NCBI RefSeq assembly: GCF_047675955.1
Contig: NC_132919.1
Location: forward strand, 66,134,816 to 66,198,815
Origin: Chlorocebus sabaeus
Lineage: Eukaryota; Chordata; Mammalia; Primates; Cercopithecidae
DNA length: 64,000 bases
Direction of reading: 5' to 3'
Shown here: positions 35,817 to 48,206 of the stretch, one piece after another
Layout: the number at the start of each line of letters is the position of its first letter
Numbering within the stretch: position 1 is the first letter of the stretch
Notes under the pieces: generated by a model
Databases searched by the model: none
Seen by the model: the letters and a program-made list of their open reading frames with translations, nothing else
Told to the model about the DNA's origin: nothing
Program-made: the position numbers and the translations under genes

Positions 35817-36128
35817 GGCCGGGCACGGTGGCTCACACCTGTAATCCCAGCACTTTGGGAGGCTGGGGCAGGCATATCACTTGAAGCCAGGAGTTCGAGA
35901 GCAGCCTGACCAACATGGCGAAACCCCGTCTCTACTAAAAATACAAAAAATTAGCCAGGCATGGTGGTGCGAGCCTATAGTCCCAGCTACTCGGGAGGCT
36001 GAGGCAGAGAATTGTTTGGATCCAGGAGGTGGAGGCTGCATGAGCCGAGATCTCACCACTGTAGGTCCATCCTGGACAACAGAGCAAGACTCTGTATAAA
36101 ATAAAAAAGAAAGAAAGAAAGAAAAAAA
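35817..36128 (+). mobile_element. Alu
   Basis: AAAAATTGAATCTGCT flanks both ends. Confidence 0.92.
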
Positions 36129-36509
36129 TTGAATCTGCTGTGCCCAACCAAGCCATCAGCTGTGGGGTCCTGCCCTGAATCATTTACTCCTCACCCTATC
36201 CCTGGGACCCTCAGGGCAGGCAGGCAGCAGCAGATGTTTTCCAAGCCCTGCTGCTCCCAGGCCAACGTGACATCTGCAGTGACAATTTTAACAGACTGGA
36301 CATGCTTGTGTCCCCCTAGCACTTATCCTTGGCTCACTTGCCACTTGTGCCTTACCCAGTGGGGAGGAAGTGGCAAGGCCTTGGCTCTGGGTTCCACAGG
36401 TAGAGTTTTGCAGGGGAAAACAGTTAACTCATTCTTTACAAAACCTACCCAGGCCTGCTTTCAGCCACCCCTCCTGCTGAGACTATATGTAATATATAGT
36501 ATTAGATAT

Positions 36510-36806
36510 AATTTTTTAAATAGAGACAGAGTCTTCCTCTGTCACCCAGGCTGGAGTACAGTGGCATGATCATAGCTCACTGCAGCTGCAAACTCCTGGG
36601 CTCAAGTGATCTTCCTGCCTCAGCTCCTCGAGCAGGAGGGACTAGAGGCATGCACCACCAGGCCTGGCTTTTTTTTTTTTTGGTAGAGATACGGAAGGTC
36701 TCACCATCTTGCTCAGACTATTCTGGAACTCCTGGGCTCAAGTCAACCTCCTGCCTTGGCCTCCCAAAATGCTAGTATTACAGACATGAGCTACCGCACC
36801 TGGCCA
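36510..36806 (-). mobile_element. Alu (AluJ-like)
   Basis: Diverged reverse dimer. Confidence 0.88.
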
Positions 36807-37149
36807 AGAGACTATATATTTTGAGCAGCTGCTGGGAGGTGGGGACTAAGTTCTGGTCTAAGGAGAACTTCCTGGGAGTCCAGGAAAGAAATATCTGTCA
36901 CTGTTGGTGCACAGTGAGTATGGTCCTCACTGGTCACCCAGAGGACAGGGTGTGGCTCTCTCCACAGTGTAGTTCCCTAGCCCCAGAAAGCTGGACCTGG
37001 GCTCTCCCCAGTCACCAGAGATCCCTCTCCTTCCTACCCAACAAGGTGTTTGGCTGGCTGCAGCAACTGTGCAGACCCTGACTAGTGAATATTCCTAAGT
37101 ACCAGGGTCTTGCCTTGTGTTCCGCCAGGGTCGTCCAGAAGGCTGTTGT
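36807..37149. other. Unique stretch beside the second CpG island
   Basis: Moderately GC-rich sequence with a short open frame (36821-37081, plus) that I do not recognise. Possibly a 5' flank or exon of the transcript using the island; unsupported beyond position. Confidence 0.35.
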
Positions 37150-38650
37150 GGGTAGGTGGGATCAGAAATTCAGGAAGCTGAAACAGCCAGAAGGTGGAAC
37201 CCGGCCGGCTCCAGGGGACTGCCTGTGGAATGGACCGGTCCTGAATGAGTGGAACAGTGGATGGGCCTTGAAGGCAAGCTCAGGAGACGGGGCGTTGTGC
37301 ACAGACAAGTCGCTAACCAGGAGCCCCACGCCTCATTCCAACCGGATCAGGGGACCCCGCCTGTCCACGTCCCGCGCCAGGTGCGCTCCCCCTCCCAGGG
37401 CCGTAATTGCCGCCGCCATCCCCACGCGTCTCCAGCGCCAGTCTTTGTCCGTTCAGTTCCGAGGCCGCGCTTGGACTGGGGCGCCCACGACTGATCCTGG
37501 AGGCCCAGCAAACGGCGCAGCTGCAGGGACGCCCTGTCCTGCAGGCGACTGGGCTCTCGCGAGGCAGCAGGTGCCGAGGACTAGCCGCAGATCTGGTGTG
37601 CAGAACCTTGGATTAGAGTCCCCGCCTCAGAGCCCCTCCGCTGTGTGATGTGGAGGCGTCGGCCGCCCTCTGAGAGCCTTCGTGGACGACAGCTGATGCT
37701 TGGGCCTACCTTCCTCGGCTGCTGAGAGGCTCAGAAGGGACCGCGTGTAAAATGCCTTGGATTCTTAATTCTACTTAATTCCATTTACCACCTTCCTAGG
37801 AACGGTCTATGGCTTCCGTCCCCGTCATAGCGCTGCGCAGCGGGACCGCTCTGCCCTATTGCCCTCGAACAGCCCGTCCGCACTCCATTGCCTCTCGAGG
37901 TGCCGTTATTTTGCCTTTTAACCTGGGGCGGGAGGTTGCAGATGAGGTTGTAAGTCTGGGCCGGCGGGGGCCTGAGGTACGGTTGCAACCAACACTCGCG
38001 ACGGTGTCTACACTAGAATTCCAAGCCAATCGAAAGAGGGCTCCAGGGGCGCGACCAAGGTTCGGTCTTCTGCCTCCGGTTGCGCGCTGCTGGATGGATC
38101 GCCAGCCTTCCCCCGCGGCTCCCTCCTCCACATCCCTGACCTTAAGCTCGGCAAGATCCCCCAAGCGCAGGCCCAGGCTCCGCACAGCCCGTGGGCCATG
38201 AGGTCCAGGTCCTGAAGCTCGGCCCCGCTGGGACTGTCCCTCCGCCTCTATTTCCAGGGTAAAAACAGCAGAACCAGGCCGGGGTCTGGTGAGCCGGGCA
38301 GGGACCTCTGCTGCAGGCTTCCTGCGGCTACTTCCAGGGTGCTGTCCACCCCGTGTTGCTGAAGCGCCCCACTCCCCTCCGCCATCTACCGGAAGCCGCG
38401 TCCACGCTGCAGCCTCCACTCAGGATTCGACCCGAACTCCAGGACGTGTCCACACTGGTCCAACAGCCCTCATGGATCGTCGCCTGCCTCAACTGTTCAG
38501 ACCACCGCGGGTTTCACCTGGAAGCACCGGGGAGGTCGGAGCCTGCCTGAGAAGGCCGGCGAAGGTCCATGCTTTGTCCAGTCCCAGGCAGCGCGGGAGA
38601 GGTGGGCGAAGCTCTAACCCCATGTTCTGCCCCGGCACTGGCAGGAATTC
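37150..38650. promoter_or_regulatory. Second unassigned CpG island in the spacer
   Basis: This is a CpG-dense stretch flanked by Alu-rich DNA. Open frames of 187 codons occur on both strands (37085-37648 plus; 37856-38419 minus), and neither resembles a known protein. I saw no TATA box or clear splice-defined exon, and the direction of any transcription cannot be judged. It may be a duplicated promoter of another gene from the same chromosomal region. Confidence 0.5.
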
Positions 38651-38914
38651 ACATATTATGTGCTAGTCCTCGCTCACTCCAGACCTGTCCTATAATTGTA
38701 TGGGCCCCGGGAAGGTTTCCCTCGGCTTTCAGAATCTCAACCCCGGTGTGGCCATCCGAGCTGTGCCAACACCGCTATCTGCGAAGCAGGAGAGAAAAAC
38801 CCCTGGAATTCCTCTCGCACATCTTTCACAAAGTGAACATGCCCTTCTTTGACACTGGGTACAGCAACTTTGAGACCAGATTTTTGATCCTGAGCATGTA
38901 AAATCACAAGCTTG

Positions 38915-39098
38915 GGCGGGTGCAGTGGCTCATGCCTGTAATTCCAGTACTTTGGGAAGCTAAAGTGGATGGATCACCTGAAGTCAGGCGTTTGAGACCA
39001 GCATGGCCAATATGGTGAATCTTGGCAGTGAGCCAAGATCACGTCACTGCACTCCAGCCTGTGTAACAGAGTGAGACTGTGTTTCAAAAAAAAAAAGA
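38915..39098 (+). mobile_element. Alu with internal deletion
   Basis: The middle is lost; the left and right ends are joined near 39020. Confidence 0.85.
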
Positions 39099-39339
39099 AA
39101 GAAAAGAAAATGCCCATCAATAGGGCACTAGTTGAACAAAAGATGGTATATACAATTAAATACCATGCATCGTAGCAAGAACTGAGATAATCACTATGTT
39201 CACATATAACATGATCTCCAAGATTAAATGTTAAAAGCAAGGTGTAGAACAATACTTATAATATGCTTACTTTTGTGTGAGAATGGGAGGAAATACAAAT
39301 TTATAAACAGTTATTGCTTTTACTTATAAAAAACAAAAC

Positions 39340-39645
39340 CAGCCAGGCACAGTGGCTCACGCCTGTAATCCCAGCACTTTGGGAGGCCGAGGCAGGCGGA
39401 TCATGAGATTAGGGGTTCAAGACCAGCCTGGCCAAGACGGTGAAATCCCATCTTTACTAAAAATACAAAAATTAGCTGTGCGTGGTGGCAGGCGCCTGTA
39501 ATCCCAGCTACTCGGGAGGCTGAGGCAGGAGAATTGCTTGAACACAGGAGGCGGAGACTGCAGTGAGCCAAGACCGCACCACTGCACTCTAGCCTGGGCA
39601 GCAGTGTGAGACTCCATCTCAAAAAACAAAACAAAACAAAAACAA
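39340..39645 (+). mobile_element. Alu
   Basis: Full dimer; CAAAA-repeat tail. Confidence 0.92.
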
Positions 39646-39910
39646 GAAACATTGAAGAATAACCAAAAAACAATAAAAATGGCTACTTATAAGGGAAAAG
39701 AAAGACATGGTTACCTAGAGAGAGAAGGAATGAAAGTGAAAATTCTCTGAATATCTCCAGTTACATAGTTTTGAATTTATAATAATGTAAATGTTCTTCT
39801 ACATTTTCAAAAAAATAAAGTTATTGTAGAAATGCATCCCTAAAAATTAAAACAGAAACGAACTGTGTATCAAGTTGTGCATAACCACACAAAGGATTAT
39901 TATTATTATC

Positions 39911-40200
39911 TTTTTTTGTTTTGTTTTAGACAAGGTCTGGTTCTATCACCCAGGCTGGAGTGCAGTGGTGCAATCTCATTTCACTGCAACTTCCACCTCC
40001 TGAGCTCAAGCCATCCTCCCACCTCAGCCTCCTGAGTAGCTAGGACTACAGGGAAGCACCACCACGCTCGGCTAACTTTTACAGAAAAGGGATTTTGCCA
40101 CGTTGGGCAGGCTGGTCTTGAACTCCTGAGTTCAAACAACCTGCCCACCTCGGCCTCCCAAAGTGCTGGGATTACAGGCGAGAACCGCCACGCCCGGTCC
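39911..40200 (-). mobile_element. Alu (older)
   Basis: Diverged reverse dimer. Confidence 0.88.
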
Positions 40201-40791
40201 AGAGGATTATTTTAAGTGACTTTAGAATATGATATTTTGTCTGTACATCCTTACTAGAAATGTAGTATAATGAGAAATAAAGAGCAGCAAAAAGTCATAA
40301 ATGCCATTCAGCAGTCTTAGTGTCAGCAGTAATACTGGTATTATGAGAATACCGCCATATTGAAAAATCACTTCCTCTTATGATTAATGCACATTAGGAT
40401 AGGAATATCCTGTATTGGGATAAAGCAAATATATAGCTGAATCACTGTTGCTAGGAACTGAGGCTTTCAGTGTAGGGAACAGAGATACAAATGTAAAAAC
40501 AAAGAAACTAAGTACGCTATCCGCAACCTGAATCTGAAGCATCAGAATAAACTGATGATCTTTTTCTTTTCAAAAACATGTCTTTCATAACACTACCCAC
40601 CCAAAAAGCCTAGGGGCTGTGACAGCCCAGTAGCAAAAAGTATCCCGGAGTCTAGATTGTGGTCTCTAAATGTCATTTCCCATTAAAAGGAACTTGGACT
40701 TCTTGAGGAAAAAAACCAATTCCAAGTCGGGATAGGTACTGTGTCACATAAGCCTCAAACATTTTATTCTGCTGAAGAGCAAGAAGTCCAG
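40201..40791. other. Unassigned single-copy stretch
   Basis: AT-rich and non-coding; no repeat recognised. Confidence 0.4.
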
Positions 40792-41062
40792 CTAGCATGG
40801 TGGCTCACGCCTGTAATCCTAGCACTTTGGGAGGCTGATGTGGGCGGATCACCTGAGGTCAGGAGTTCGAGGCCAGCCTGGCCAACATGGTGAAATTCCA
40901 TCTCTACCAAAAATACAAAAATTAGTTGGGTGTGGTGGTGGATGCCTGTAATCCCAGCTATTCAGGATGCGGAGGTTGCAGTGAGCCGAGATTGTGCCCC
41001 CTGCACTCCAGCCTGGGTGACACAGCAAGACATGTCTCAAAAAAAGAAGAAAAAAAAAAAGG
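40792..41062 (+). mobile_element. Alu with internal deletion
   Basis: Part of the right monomer is missing near 40970. Confidence 0.88.
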
Positions 41063-41979
41063 AAAATCCCCAAAACTCCATATTACAGTCTCCAAATAAA
41101 TAACGGATTCTGGAAAGATCATTAAAATGAGTGAGAGGTTAACAGAGAATCTTGCAAAACTCTGATCAATCTAGGAATCTCTAAAGGTAGAAAAACCATA
41201 TACCATGAGCCTCTTGGTGTGACACAATATCAATTAACCAGCACACTGTTTATAAAGTATTCTTCCCAAAGACAGATGAAACTGAATAGGTACTAGGAGA
41301 TTAACTGTTTAACTTTATAAGTGATATGTACCAATCTTTCCCCAAATATTGTCCAACTTTTTCAGTTTAATCTTTAATCTGAGCCACACAAAATGTTTCT
41401 GATCATTGATCATACTCGATATAATGGGTATCATGAAACCTGACCAATTTTCTTATGCTCTCACTCCTATCATTTTTATACTACATTTTTCCTTCACATA
41501 ATAACTTCACCAAATTATATGAAAATGACAGTGTTCTCTGACAAGATCTCATTTCAAAGTAAAGCCCTGAAATAAAATATATACAGAAGCAATTCTGTAT
41601 ATATAAGGAAATACTAAAGTAAATGTTTGTATTTCTACAAAAATTCTAAATTCTCAGATTTTTAAAAAAGTCCTTCTATTGCAGAAAATATATACAATAC
41701 AAACATTAACCAAAAGAAAGCTGGTGTAGCTTGAAAACATTATTAAAAATAATGGACATTTCACAATGCTAAAAAAACCAACAAAAATATAAATATTAGG
41801 TGCTCCTAATAACACGGTTTCAAACTGTATAATGCAAAAACTGAAAAAAAACAAAAAGAGAAAAAGGCATATCTACAATAAACATAAATAATTTTAAAAT
41901 ATCTGACAGGAAAAAAAAACACACCCAAAAACATACCAAGAATACAGATTAGAACAATACAATCAGAAACCTTATCTGA
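41063..41979. other. Unassigned AT-rich stretch
   Basis: Strongly AT-rich non-coding DNA; no exon or clear repeat. Confidence 0.4.
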
Positions 41980-42170
41980 AGTGAGACCTTGTCTCTAATA
42001 AATAAATAAGTAAGCTGGGCATGGTGGTGCACACCTGTAGTGTCAGCTACTTGGGAGGCTGAGGTGGGACGATAGCTTGAGCCTGGGAGGTCAAGGCTGC
42101 AGTGAGCCATGATCGTGCCCCGGCACTCCAGCCTGGGTGAAAGAGTGAGATTCTCTCTCAAAAAAAAAAA
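41980..42170 (+). mobile_element. Partial Alu
   Basis: Begins in the middle A-rich region; right monomer complete. Confidence 0.85.
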
Positions 42171-42350
42171 CTTTACCAAAAATATCTTTCCATCTGAAAT
42201 GCTATCCAATCTAACAGTCTCTTTTATTGATAAGTTTTAATCATTAAGTTGGATGTCTAAATACATTCTGAAAGTTTAGAAAAACCAAGTAAGATATCTT
42301 CTGTCATGGCTATTGTTCTTAATCTGCCTTGAATAATTCTTCCACCCCAA

Positions 42351-42654
42351 TTTTTTTTTTTTTTTTTTTTTGAGGCAGAGTCTCGCTCTGTCGCCCAGGC
42401 TGGAGTGCAGCAGCACGATCTCGGCTCACTGCAACCACCACCTTCCAGGTTCAAGTGATTTTCCCGCCTCAGCCTCCCAAGTACCTGGGATTACAGGTGC
42501 TTGCCATCACACCCAGCTAATTTTTGTATTTTTAGTAGAGACGGGGTTTTGCCATGTTGGCCAGGCTGGTCTCAAACTCCTGACCTCAGGTGATCCACCT
42601 GCCTCAGCCTCCCAAAGTGCTGGGATTACAGGTGTGGGCCACTGTGCCCGGCCC
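42351..42654 (-). mobile_element. Alu
   Basis: Reverse full dimer. Confidence 0.92.
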
Positions 42655-43302
42655 ACCCCAATTCTTCTAACAAGGCATCTCATCCGCTGACCATAGGTAG
42701 TAAACAGCGGTAAGAGTTTGGTCCAGGGATATCATAAAGTGTTTAGCACATTGCCAGGCACATTGTAGGCACTCAATAAATATCTGCTGAATAAATAACT
42801 GCATAGAGAGCCACAGAAACAGAGGGAAGCAGGTAATTCTCTCTGAAGGTCACAACTCTTTTAAAAAAGTCTGTCTACTGCCCATCGGAATGTAAGTCAC
42901 CAAGGTCCCAGATCTTATCTATTTTGGTCACTGATATATCCCCATTAGTATATTCTGAAGTCAGGGACCTATTAAAATGCTTCTCTACTTTATAAAAGTA
43001 CCAAACTCCTCTTTAAAATCTGGAATGATATATTTAATAAAGTCTTTTAAAACGTTTTTCATGTTTTGGAAACAAGTATGATAATTCTGTTTTGTTTTTT
43101 ACTCTAGTCATGAAGAGAACTAGGTGTTATTAAATGGGAAGGTTTTGAATTTATTGTAGAGACAGCATTTTCAGCTGTCCAGCACTCTCACCCTGCTAAA
43201 GACCCAAAATCCCCTCTGATGCCAGCTACTGACAATTGCTATATTTGCTCCCATTCTAGTTTTCTTGAAACTGCTTGCTTATGTTTTCATATAAATATAT
43301 TT
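42655..43302. other. Unassigned stretch with a MIR remnant
   Basis: Includes the MIR-like CACTCAATAAATATCTGCTG segment (42725-42800); otherwise unique. Confidence 0.4.
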
Positions 43303-43600
43303 CCTTTTTCTTTTTTTGAGATGCAGCTTTGCTCTGTCACCCAGGCTGGAGTACAGTGGCATGATCTCAGGTCACTGCAACCACCGCCTCCCAGATTCAA
43401 GTGATTCTCCTGCTTCAGCCTCCCAAGTAGCTGGGACGACAGGCGTGTGCCACCATGCCCGGCTAATTTTTGTATTTTTAGTAGAGATCGGGTTTCTCAT
43501 GTTCATCAGGCTGGTCTCAAGCTCCCGACCTCAGGTGAACCACTCGCCTCGGCCTCCCAAAGTGCTGGGATTACAGGTGTGAGCCACCGCACCTGGCCAT
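43303..43600 (-). mobile_element. Alu
   Basis: Reverse full dimer. Confidence 0.92.
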
Positions 43601-44688
43601 AAATATATTTTTAAATACATGAAAATACAACTATATTTGAACTGTGACGTGTAACTACAAAGGCTCTCATTTACAAGAGATCAACATTCGTTATGTTCAA
43701 CAAATCATCAAATCAGCATTTTTTATGTTGATTAACAACTACTGAATCAGGAAAAGTGTAATTCAATTCACTCACTTCGTTATTCTCTTTTTGCTAGGTT
43801 TTCTCACTCTTCAAAGGAGTTAACTATAAATATCAGTAACAGTAATACTCAACGTTTACTGAGCAGTTAATATGTGTCGGGCACAATCCTAAGTGCTTTA
43901 TATATATATATTATTCATTTAACATTCTTTAAAAACATGTAAGATACTAGGATAATAGTTTCTCCCTTAAATCATTCTAATAACAAAAGAACATATATCT
44001 CAGAGAAATATACTGGTAATATAATACCTTACAAAGCAAATGTCTGCTAAAATCTAAGTATAGCTGTTACTCAGCTGAGTTTGGTTTAGAAACAGAACTA
44101 GATCATACATAAACCCACTAGTAAGACTGAGGTTTACAACGTAAACCTCAATGTAATGTAATGTACTGATCGATGTAAAAGTACAAAGAATATTTTAAAA
44201 AGTATCTACTAAGATTGTAATCATGATTCCAATAAGAATTAAATATTTTCCACATTATTTTGGGGGCAATAATCAACTTTCAAACTTTTAACCCTGAATA
44301 TGTGAGTCAGGATAACATAATTTTTAAGAACTAGATAGGACCCAGAACTTTAACCATAACATTATAAAATTAAATTACAGATCTCTGAGTTTCTCCAATC
44401 TATTCAATAAAGGACTCTCACTGAAATAATCTCTTATAGGTACTTATCAAATGCCTCTAGTGAAAGGGAATTTATTATTTCTATTTTCTAAAAAGCTCTA
44501 ATTTTAAGTTGTTAATATTTAATCAAAATATTCTTCATTATAATTTCTATTTATGACTTAGCACCTTACATTTCAAAGAAGTCTCATATGCCCACACATC
44601 AGCCCTTCAAATATCTGAGGACAATTACGTTATTTTCAGCTCACCCCTCGACGTCAAGCCCCTATTCTTTTCTAGAATAAAAACTTTC
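43601..44688. other. Unassigned AT-rich stretch with a MIR remnant
   Basis: A MIR-like segment lies at about 43835-43950, with a short TA run near 43902. No exon seen. Confidence 0.4.
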
Positions 44689-44967
44689 TTTTTTTTTTTT
44701 TGGAGACGGAGACTCACTCTGTTGGCCAGGCTGGAGTGCAGTGGTGCGATCTCCTCTCACTGCAACCCTCCTGGGTTCAAGGGATTCTTGTGCCTCAGCT
44801 TCCCGAGTAGCTGGGATTACAGGCATGAACCACCAGGCCTGACTAATTTTAGAAAAAACAGGGTTTCACTGTGTTGCCCTACTGGTCTTGAACTCCTGGC
44901 CTCAAGTGATCTGCCCACCTCGGCCTCCAAAGTGCTGAGATTAGAGGTATGAGCCACTGAGTCCAAA
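44689..44967 (-). mobile_element. Alu (diverged, internal losses)
   Basis: Reverse Alu with several short deletions. Confidence 0.85.
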
Positions 44968-45025
44968 TAACATTTGTTTCTTTATTCATTTCACCAGGTG
45001 GCATGGTTTCCAGAGTTTTCTTGAT

Positions 45026-45330
45026 TTTTTTTTTTTTTTTTTTTTTGACATGGAGTCTCACTCTTGTCACCCAGGCTGGAGTGCAGTGGCACAATCTCGG
45101 CTCACTGCAACCTCCGCCTCCGGGGTTCAAGCGATTCTCCTGCCTCAGCCTCCCGAGTAGCTGGGATTACAGGCGACTGCCACCATGCCCAGTTAATTTT
45201 TGTATTTTTAGTAGAAATGAGGCTTCACCATGTTGGCCAGGCTGGTCTTGAGCTCCTGACCTCAGGTGATCTGCCCGCCTTGGCCTCCCTAAGTGCTGGG
45301 ATTACAGGCATGAGCCACCGCACCTGGCCC
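45026..45330 (-). mobile_element. Alu
   Basis: Reverse full dimer with a T tail. Confidence 0.92.
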
Positions 45331-46099
45331 ATTTCTTGATCTTAATGACCAATCTCTCAACAATATAAAATATGGCAGACTTACTGCTGTTTGCTGCAGT
45401 TCTTCTGGACCTTACACTTACATCCCTATCTGTAGCGCCCTATGAAACTGGTGTTTTCAGCAACACAGTTCACTGTTGACCAGTACTCAAATGGAAGTCA
45501 TCCTCATGAGAATGGTAGGTTGTCAAAATCCTTCATGGTATGCAACAGGGCATTCTTGGTGTGATATAACTTACTTGGAGTATAACTTTAACTTTAAAAA
45601 CTGAAAATATGAATTACTGGTCAACCTACATTTTTATGTCAAAATATATCTGACAACAATGTTTTGTGATCATGATTTTCTACCATAACACTATGGTTTA
45701 AAATGCTATAAATATTACATGAGCACATGCAAACATAAAATTAATTTGTTAGTATCTACAGAACTAGAAAGGTCAGATCATTCAACATTGAGCCATTAGC
45801 ACGTAAGTAATTAAAACTAAAATATCTGCCAGTGCGGTCTGGTGATAAAATATAAAAATCCATCAAACAAAAACAGCTAAATGAAGTTTAAGAAGCACGA
45901 AAATCACAATGAGTTTCAAGCACTAACTGCGAGGATATTAATCAAACTCCAAATGTTAGGTGATAATTCAGCAAAAAGGGATGGCACTGTAAGCAAGCAG
46001 CATAAATGAACACATAAAGTTTTAGGTGACATTCGGCTTTTACTACAAAAGGGAAGGATTTCCCCCATTACAGAGGCATTGATATGCTGCCCTCTGTAC
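45331..46099 (-). other. Probable BPTF intron beyond the last exon
   Basis: Follows the 46100 exon on the minus strand, so at least its right part should be BPTF intron. The stretch 45370-45530 has a more balanced base composition but matches nothing I recognise. Confidence 0.45.
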
Positions 46100-46288
46100 C
46101 TGGCACATCCTGGGGGAGCTCAGATGCCACCTTCTTCTCTGCCATGTTGCTGCTATCAGGGGTTTCTGAGAGACACCCCACGGGGCTCCTCCCTTCAGGG
46201 GCACTAGTCTCTTCTGAAGATGCATTTGTTGTGTTGTCGCCAAGATTTGCTGACACAGAGTTACCTTTATCCCTAACTTATGTTGGCT
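46100..46288 (-). pseudogene. BPTF (pseudogene fragment): BPTF exon with nonsense mutation, single copy
   Basis: This 189-base exon follows 47193-47393 on the minus strand. It reads EPT, a stop, then VRDKGNSVSANLGDNTTNAS, EGRSPVGCLSETPDSSNMAE and KKVASELPQDVP before a GT donor (46098-46099). The BPTF family has Glu where TAA stands here (46278-46280), consistent with a GAA to TAA change. The acceptor CTGTAG is intact. It lies inside the spacer, just past the inner edge of the right arm, and has no left-side copy. The next BPTF exon (starting EEPNKTCESS in the parent gene) is not visible further left. Confidence 0.92.
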
Positions 46289-46640
46289 CTACAGCAAAAT
46301 GCACAACAAAACTTTAAAGATATTCTTTAAAATTGCTTCAGGACAAATGACCACATTCGGTCAACTACTAAAAATGATCTGTCACCAAAGAAACCTGCTT
46401 CCGTTGGATGGCCATTGTAAAGCAATTAGATTCGGGGATATTGCTGCAACAGGTAATCCAAAGAGTATTTAAGAATATTTAATAGCATATTAAGAATGTT
46501 TAAGTAATTAACACAAAAATGAACATATTTATATATATGTTCATACATACAAAAGTATACATACAAAAGTATGCGTATATAAGTATACATACAAAAGTAT
46601 ATATTCTGGTATAATATAAAAATAGTACTTTTTCATAGGG
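46289..46640 (-). other. BPTF intron between right-arm edge and last exon
   Basis: Single-copy intron with a TATA/CATA-rich patch near 46535-46600. It is absent from the left arm, which was cut in the adjacent AluY. Confidence 0.65.
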
Positions 46641-46652
46641 AAATGGCAACTT

Positions 46653-46951
46653 TTTTTCTTTTTTTTTTTTTTTTGAGACGGAGTCCCGCTCTGTCGCCCG
46701 GGCTGCAGTGGCCGGATCTCAGCTCACTGCAAGCTCCGCCTCCCAGGTTTACGCCATTCTCCTGCCTCAGCCTCCCGAGTAGCTGGGACTACAGGCGCCC
46801 GCCACCTCGCCCGGCTAGTTTTTTGTATTTTTTAGTAGAGACGGGGTTTCACTGTGTTAGCCAGGATGGACTCGATCTCCTGACCTCGTGATCCGCCCGT
46901 CTCGGCCTCCCAAAGTGCTGGGATTACAGGCTTGAGCCACCGCGCCCGGCC
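46653..46951 (-). mobile_element. AluY, Old World monkey type, intact at right-arm edge
   Basis: AAATGGCAACTT occurs at 46641-46652 and 46955-46966, a clean target duplication. This shows that the element's original surroundings are preserved here. Confidence 0.93.
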
Positions 46952-47192
46952 CAGAAATGGCAACTTAATGGCAAGTATAGAGACATGAGTATAATATTAT
47001 AGCAAATCCACTATTACGTAAAACTCATTACAATTGTCACACGTGTTACAAGAGGGGAGGGTATCCTGATATCTTTAGAAATATTAAATTAAGTAGTTGC
47101 TTACAATGTTTCACTTTCATTTTGCAAGTAAAACTGGAGGTTTCATAAATAACACTGATGAAATATTTCTTTTTAATCAAGTAATTTTTTAC

Positions 47193-47393
47193 CCTCAGAT
47201 TTTCCTTGCTCAGGGTCATCGTCTGGTGTTTTGTATTCACTGTCTTTTTCAAGGGACTGGTCTTCGAATTCTCTGCTTTTCTGAGCATCTTTAGAGTCAT
47301 TCTCAGTCTCGTTCTTGTCTTTTTCTATTTCTTCTGGGCTTTTAACATTATCAGTGTCTGCCTTTTTTGCTCTTATAGATTCCAAAATTTCTT
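47193..47393 (-). pseudogene. BPTF (pseudogene fragment): BPTF acidic/lysine-rich exon (right arm)
   Basis: This is the mirror copy of 25670-25870, with the same open frame and splice sites; I saw no base differences from the left copy in the exon. It ends in TCTGAGG before GTAAAA. The last G combines with AG at the start of the exon at 46288 to make the Glu codon of the BPTF sequence KSE-EPT, so the reading phase is preserved across the intron. Confidence 0.92.
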
Positions 47394-47772
47394 CTATAAT
47401 GAAAACAAATAAAAAATTATTTCTATATATAACCAAATAGAACAGTAAGTACAACAAATGCCACTTAAGAGTTTCAGTACAAGTTATTAAAGAGGAAAAA
47501 TTAAGTATTTTTAAAGCATTAGACCTATGAAATAACAATCAATATTACAAACAAAATTTTGTTTAGAGAGTTCAATCAATGTGGTGTATCTTCACGTCTA
47601 GAAAATACATGCTAATTATGCGTTCTACTTTTTTTTTAAGTAAAGTTAGTCTATCTTTTAAAAATATAGGCTAGATACACATATCTGTGACAGATGACAA
47701 AAACTGCAAGCTGACATAGACCCACAGTCTGGGCAGCACACTGTAGTGATCAAAACCTAGAAACCCAAAACC

Positions 47773-47868
47773 CACTGCAAATCTGACTTGGATTAGCTGT
47801 GTGACTCTGGGCAAGCTACCTAACCTCTCCAGGCCATCATTTCCTCAATTGTAAAATGAGAAAACAGA
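47773..47868 (-). mobile_element. MIR remnant (right arm)
   Basis: Mirror copy of 25195-25290. Confidence 0.7.
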
Positions 47869-48162
47869 GGCCCTTTTGTAAGAACTTTCTCTCTGAAATC
47901 CCTTAACTGTTCTGAAAGTCATTAAGTCTCTAAGCACACTCACCTTCTTTCAACTTAGACAGAGTGATGCCATGGCATGTTACAGACCACGGGATATAGA
48001 AGGACCACAGTGCACGGAAACCAGGGTGTATCAGTATGGACTCATGGATATCAATTATATTCTTTGGGTTATCATGCAATACTGTCACTTTTAATTTTGT
48101 TGCATAAATTGTTTCAGCTTTGGTCACTTGGTACTCTTTCCAAGTCTAGTGTCCTTTTGATA

Positions 48163-48206
48163 CATATTCACTCATTCATTCATCCATCCATTCATTCATT
48201 CACTCA
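48163..48206. repeat. TTCA microsatellite (right arm)
   Basis: Mirror of the TGAA tract. The length appears unchanged between arms, unusual for a microsatellite and consistent with recent homogenisation. Confidence 0.85.

Larger units (their letters stand above)
26418..46652. other. Unpaired spacer between the arms
   Basis: About 20.2 kb separates the arms. From left to right it holds a SMURF2-derived segment (26418 to at least 29540), a CpG island near 31.2-32.06 kb, an Alu cluster, low-complexity DNA, a second CpG island near 37.15-38.65 kb, Alu-rich DNA, and at its right end a BPTF-derived exon. I did not see where SMURF2-derived sequence stops or BPTF-derived intron begins; both junctions lie somewhere between about 29.6 and 46.1 kb. 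Confidence 0.85.

Noticed and set aside
37085..38419. 187-codon frames on both strands of the second CpG island.
   Set aside because: GC-rich composition makes stop-free runs likely; no domain or splice support.
31200..38650. Assigning the CpG islands to LRRC37, ARHGAP27 or KPNA2 copies, which neighbour BPTF pseudogenes on human 17q.
   Set aside because: I could not find any of their coding sequence here.
45370..45530. Possible exon, because of more even base composition than its surroundings.
   Set aside because: Stops occur in the frames I tried, there are no convincing splice sites, and no protein match comes to mind.
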